Source of the DNA: Adiantum capillus-veneris
Taxonomy: Eukaryota > Streptophyta > Polypodiopsida > Polypodiales > Pteridaceae
Assembly: GCA_014529385.2 (NCBI GenBank)
Contig: CM043960.1
Span: forward strand, 77,153,910 to 77,217,909
DNA length: 64,000 nt
Direction: 5' to 3'
Shown here: in pieces, positions 60,410 through 64,000 of the stretch
Numbering within the stretch: the stretch's first letter is position 1
Layout of the letters: each line of letters starts with the position of its first letter
Notes under the pieces: model-generated
Databases searched by the model: none
What the model saw: the letters and a program-made list of their open reading frames with translations, nothing else
What the model was told of the DNA's origin: nothing
Program-made: the position numbers and the translations under genes

Positions 60410-60410
<1 letters not shown>

Positions 60411-60465
<55 letters not shown>
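60411..60465. repeat. GT then GA compound microsatellite
   Basis: GT to about 60426, GA to about 60465, followed by AAATGTCTTC...CAAATGACCTATGAGACC, the same flank type as at 56740-56960. Confidence 0.85.
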
Positions 60466-60467
<2 letters not shown>

Positions 60468-61389
60468 AATGGACAAATGAAATATTATTTCAAATGTCTT
60501 CAAAAAGACCCAAATGACCTATGAGACCAAACTGATATAGTATTTGGTTACAAAATACAATAAAGTAAACTAAAAGACAACTTGATAGCAATAGAAAAGG
60601 TACATATGATACATAAATTCCTTAGGTCTTTCATACATGCCCACAAGGCTTCTGCTTTGCCTCCTTTGGATTATGGCATCCCTAGAAATGGCATATGGTG
60701 TACATGTCCCATTTCTATACTTTATAATGAGAATCTCGTACACCTAAAAGGAACCTTCACAATTGAGAAAAGACGTACTTTTCTTCTATTAGACCTAACA
60801 GGTGGTTTAGGAAGCATGGGTTAGTAAGGTAACGTCCACATGAGTTTTACACTCTTAGAAATGGTGGTAGAATAGCAAGATTCATTTGGTATTCCTTATT
60901 GCCTTGCCATTTTTGGCATCACTCACCAAATTGAAGATGAATGATAAAACTCTATATACATTTATATATGGTATCCCCACATCTTCAAAGACATGAAAGC
61001 ATCTGGTACGGATCTCCTCCTTGATATGGGTTATCAATTTGGCCCTCTCTAGCAAAAATAACATGCATATATTTTCTTGCATGTGCTTGCCTTGTTTGCT
61101 TGCCAATGTGCATTCAAAGCAAGGCTCAGGAAAAGGTATGTTTGCTTTATCCAAAACCTATTCAAATAAAAAAATGATCGCCTTAAATTTCTATGAGAGA
61201 AGTATTTGAGATTGACTCAGACTGCAAGTCTTTTGTTAATGCTCAAATTTATGTAGAAAAGGCCTTTTCAAATAAGGTTTTTACGTTCTCATAAAGGGGG
61301 GAAAATGGTCCCAACATTTACCCAAAAAATCATTTTCTCGAGCCCTGATTTCGTTCCAATTTCTCACCTTCCCACCCTATCTATAATTT

Positions 61390-61437
<48 letters not shown>

Positions 61438-62527
61438 CAAGTCTACTTTGACTTTTCTCTCTCCCTCTCTCTCTCTACAGCCTATTGATAGCCGTTTTTT
61501 GGGTATCCAAAAATGCCACAATGAGCTACCTCACCCTACCAAGATCACCTAAACACTATGGCTATTCTTACCTTTTCATTGTACATAGGTGTCTGTGAGT
61601 TAGGGGACTTTTCCCATATCTTCTTAAAACCCTCAACTCACTAGTCACTAGGCTAGTTGAGCCAAAAAAAACAAACGCCAAAGTATATTATGGCCCGTTG
61701 CTATGTAAATATATCATTGTATATAGGGCCTAAAAATAGAGAATTTTCATAATTATTTTAGTAATTATTTAAATATTTTTACTTAGGTGTGCGTTATTTT
61801 TCTTAGTTTTCTATGTACATTACCATAATCTTTCTTACTTATGTATTCTATAAAAATTCATTTTATGCAAGCTTCTCTTATTTTTAGGTGAGAATCCACT
61901 CCAAGGAAAAACGTCAAAAATACCTTTCACCATCAGTCATTGCCTTTCACTAAATTCCTATTACCTAGAGGTATTTTTTCTTATCTCTTGTAAATAAATA
62001 TACTTCAATAAAAATAAATGAGGGTCCCCTCATTTGCTTCCATATGTTTTCATATATCTCTTTCTTCCATTTTATATTTATATGTAGCTGACACTATTCT
62101 AGATTCCATAAATTGTTTATATATACTAGCCTGTTTTTTCCCATCATATCCATGTATTATATTTATACATAATCCACAACCATGCATATTTTTAAACCCC
62201 TAAGAATCAATTAAGTCATGCTCTAATGCAAGGAGGGGCTCACCTTTGGAGCCATATGCAAATTCAACTAAAAGGGGGCCATTGAAGATTTGTTTTATGA
62301 AGAAAAATAAGCATTTTGGTGGGATTTTTTATATCCATCTCTAGTTTGAATTTGAAGCGGTGGTTAGAAGACAAAATGTGGACCAAGAGCTGAATAATCA
62401 CCTTAAACATTTTCATAATTTTTGAAGCTACTGCCGGTGAGGTATGAATTTTTGATTGGACCCCAGTCTGCCCACTTTTCTCACAAGTAGCCCATAGTCT
62501 TCTCTCACCTCTTTCCACAATTCTACA

Positions 62528-62592
<65 letters not shown>

Positions 62593-63133
62593 TCCTCTCA
62601 ATCTCTCACTCAAACTTGCACCTTCCATAGTTTCTCTCATCTTCTTCACCATTAACCTCCCCTCTTACTTCCATAGCTCTCATATGAGCTCTACATGTAC
62701 ATACACTATCTCTATGCCTCTCTCTATTACTTCCAAAGTAAAGTTCCATCATACCCCTTCTCTATATACATAAAATTCAGCATGTAACCCATTCTTAACC
62801 TCTGAAAATTGAGAAATATCATAAACCAAATTGCCATTTTCATCGCGGTAATCAAGACGGTGGTGGTATAAAGAAGAGAAGAAGAAGAAGAAGATGATCG
62901 ATAGTCATGTTGAGAACCCACACAAGTAAGTCCAAAACATCTTCAAGATTCACCAACACAAGGATTTCCTAACTTCATTCAACCATCTTACTTCAACCAT
63001 CCACCTCATTCTACACAATGTAAACATATCATTAACTTTCTAGTGATTAATAACACTAATCACTCACATACTAACACAAAATAGCCATTGGCCTAACCAT
63101 AAAAGAAACCTCACCTCAAGACATGTTCATAGT

Positions 63134-63174
<41 letters not shown>

Positions 63175-64000
63175 CTTCTCCTTCCTTAAAACTCTACTTT
63201 CACTTTATCTACCATCGATAATGCTCTCTTTTGAGCCCACATCCATGACTCAAGCAGACAAAGAAGGCATGCAATGTTTTGATATTTTAAAAAAATCATA
63301 ATCTTGATTTGTTATCTTGTAAATTAGGATTTCCAAATAATCTTAATGAGAGTCTCCAACCTATATATAGGCCCCTCTTTTTCTTGTAAAGCAACCTACA
63401 ATATCTCACATAACACCCCAACACTCTATGTGTGAGGAGGGACTTACGCGTAGCAACCACTTTGTGAGCTTCACTTTTGGTGTGAGAGAAGCTTTCAAGC
63501 TACACATTGCAAGTGAGAGAGCGTGAGTTCAAAATCTCAAAACGACTATTGTATAGATTCCTCCATCATCAATAAATTGAGTTTTGGTACATCAAAAGCG
63601 TAATTCGACGTTCAAATCTTTGTCCTTCCACTTGTGCGATACAGTTTAATGAATTCAAGGTGGCTTGTGTATTTTGAGTTTCTATGGTTTGATGTTGTTT
63701 TAGAAAGTGTTTTAGTGTGTTTTCATTGCTAATTTTGTGTCCATTGTAAGAGGGTATTGTGGTGAGAGGTCTCCCACAACCTAAGACAATGTGTGTGTGT
63801 GTGTGTTGGCAATGTTTAGCATTCACTAAGCATTGAGTTAATTTTGTACAAGCTCTACGATAGCATCATTAACGAACCATCTCCATTTGCAAGTCACAAA
63901 TAAGGTATTACACAAGATCCATTCCTCTCTCTCTTCCCTTTGCTCTAACTCTCTCTCGTCCATTTTGTGTGTGTCTTGGTGTGAGGTTGCTTGTGTGTGT
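60466..64000. other. AT-rich intergenic DNA with microsatellites, no gene supported
   Basis: CT run 61390-61435, CA run 62523-62590, CT run 63139-63172 and CT/GT-rich end of window. The longest frames (60882-61154, 62264-62590, 63569-63826, all - strand) have no recognisable domain, or are microsatellite translations. Confidence 0.6.

Noticed and set aside
60882-61154. 90-codon - strand frame as a gene
   Set aside because: No motif, no splice context, ordinary length for chance frames in this composition.

Overview
The window is repeat-dominated land-plant nuclear DNA. The sequence-based reasons are plant-type Ty3/gypsy and Ty1/copia elements (several with the iMet-type primer site TGGTATCAGAGC), a chromodomain integrase, a Tat-type gypsy with a second RNase H, long CT/CA/AT microsatellites, and multi-exon genes with GT-AG introns. 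I see no operons, bacterial genes, rRNA, tRNA or CRISPR. A large seed-free-plant genome (fern or lycophyte) is my guess; the sequence does not prove it.

Layout. 1-4.8 kb: decayed + strand Tat-type gypsy element, its start outside the window. 4.9-7.3 kb: CT, GT and AT microsatellites. 7.6-11.8 kb: broken + strand gene with a coiled-coil exon, a Cys/His cluster exon and FCP1/NIF (HAD) phosphatase-like exons. 12.3-14.1 kb: convergent, decayed - strand gene of an uncharacterised, possibly transposase-like family. Degenerate TTTGGTAC-rich DNA lies around and between these two genes. 16.6-20.3 kb: copia element with identical 227-bp LTRs but no reverse transcriptase. 21.5-27.7 kb: a 2.1-kb segment present twice, plus dispersed and tandem repeats and long CA arrays.

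27.7-43.9 kb: a nested stack on the - strand. A chromovirus (Ty3/gypsy with chromodomain) has about 1.6-kb LTRs and is followed by an extra truncated leader. A complete copia element (5,725 bp, identical LTRs, TSD CTAAA, open 1,455-residue gag-pol) sits inside its integrase. A 1.35-kb terminal-inverted-repeat element sits inside its 5' LTR. 45.4-46.3 kb: an unidentified ORF remnant with W-[VI]-P-K repeats. 46.3-50.6 kb: a dead copia element lacking its 3' end.

50.7-53.8 kb: the most interesting locus, a ten-exon decayed gene. It joins a ParB-like N-terminus (EGNHR box) to a beta-type amino-DNA-methyltransferase layout (motif IV-like SDLPFG, then motif I-like LELGCGTT). Its ancestral tail seems to have been PKKR plus an acidic end. 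It is followed by a 680-bp tandem duplication that carries a small CxxC exon twice. 57.2-60.3 kb: decayed - strand LINE with endonuclease and YADD reverse-transcriptase boxes. 60.4-64 kb: AT-rich intergenic DNA with microsatellites and no gene I can support.

No set of genes here forms a working pathway. The only reading frame that looks able to function is gag-pol of the copia element at 31.0-36.8 kb.
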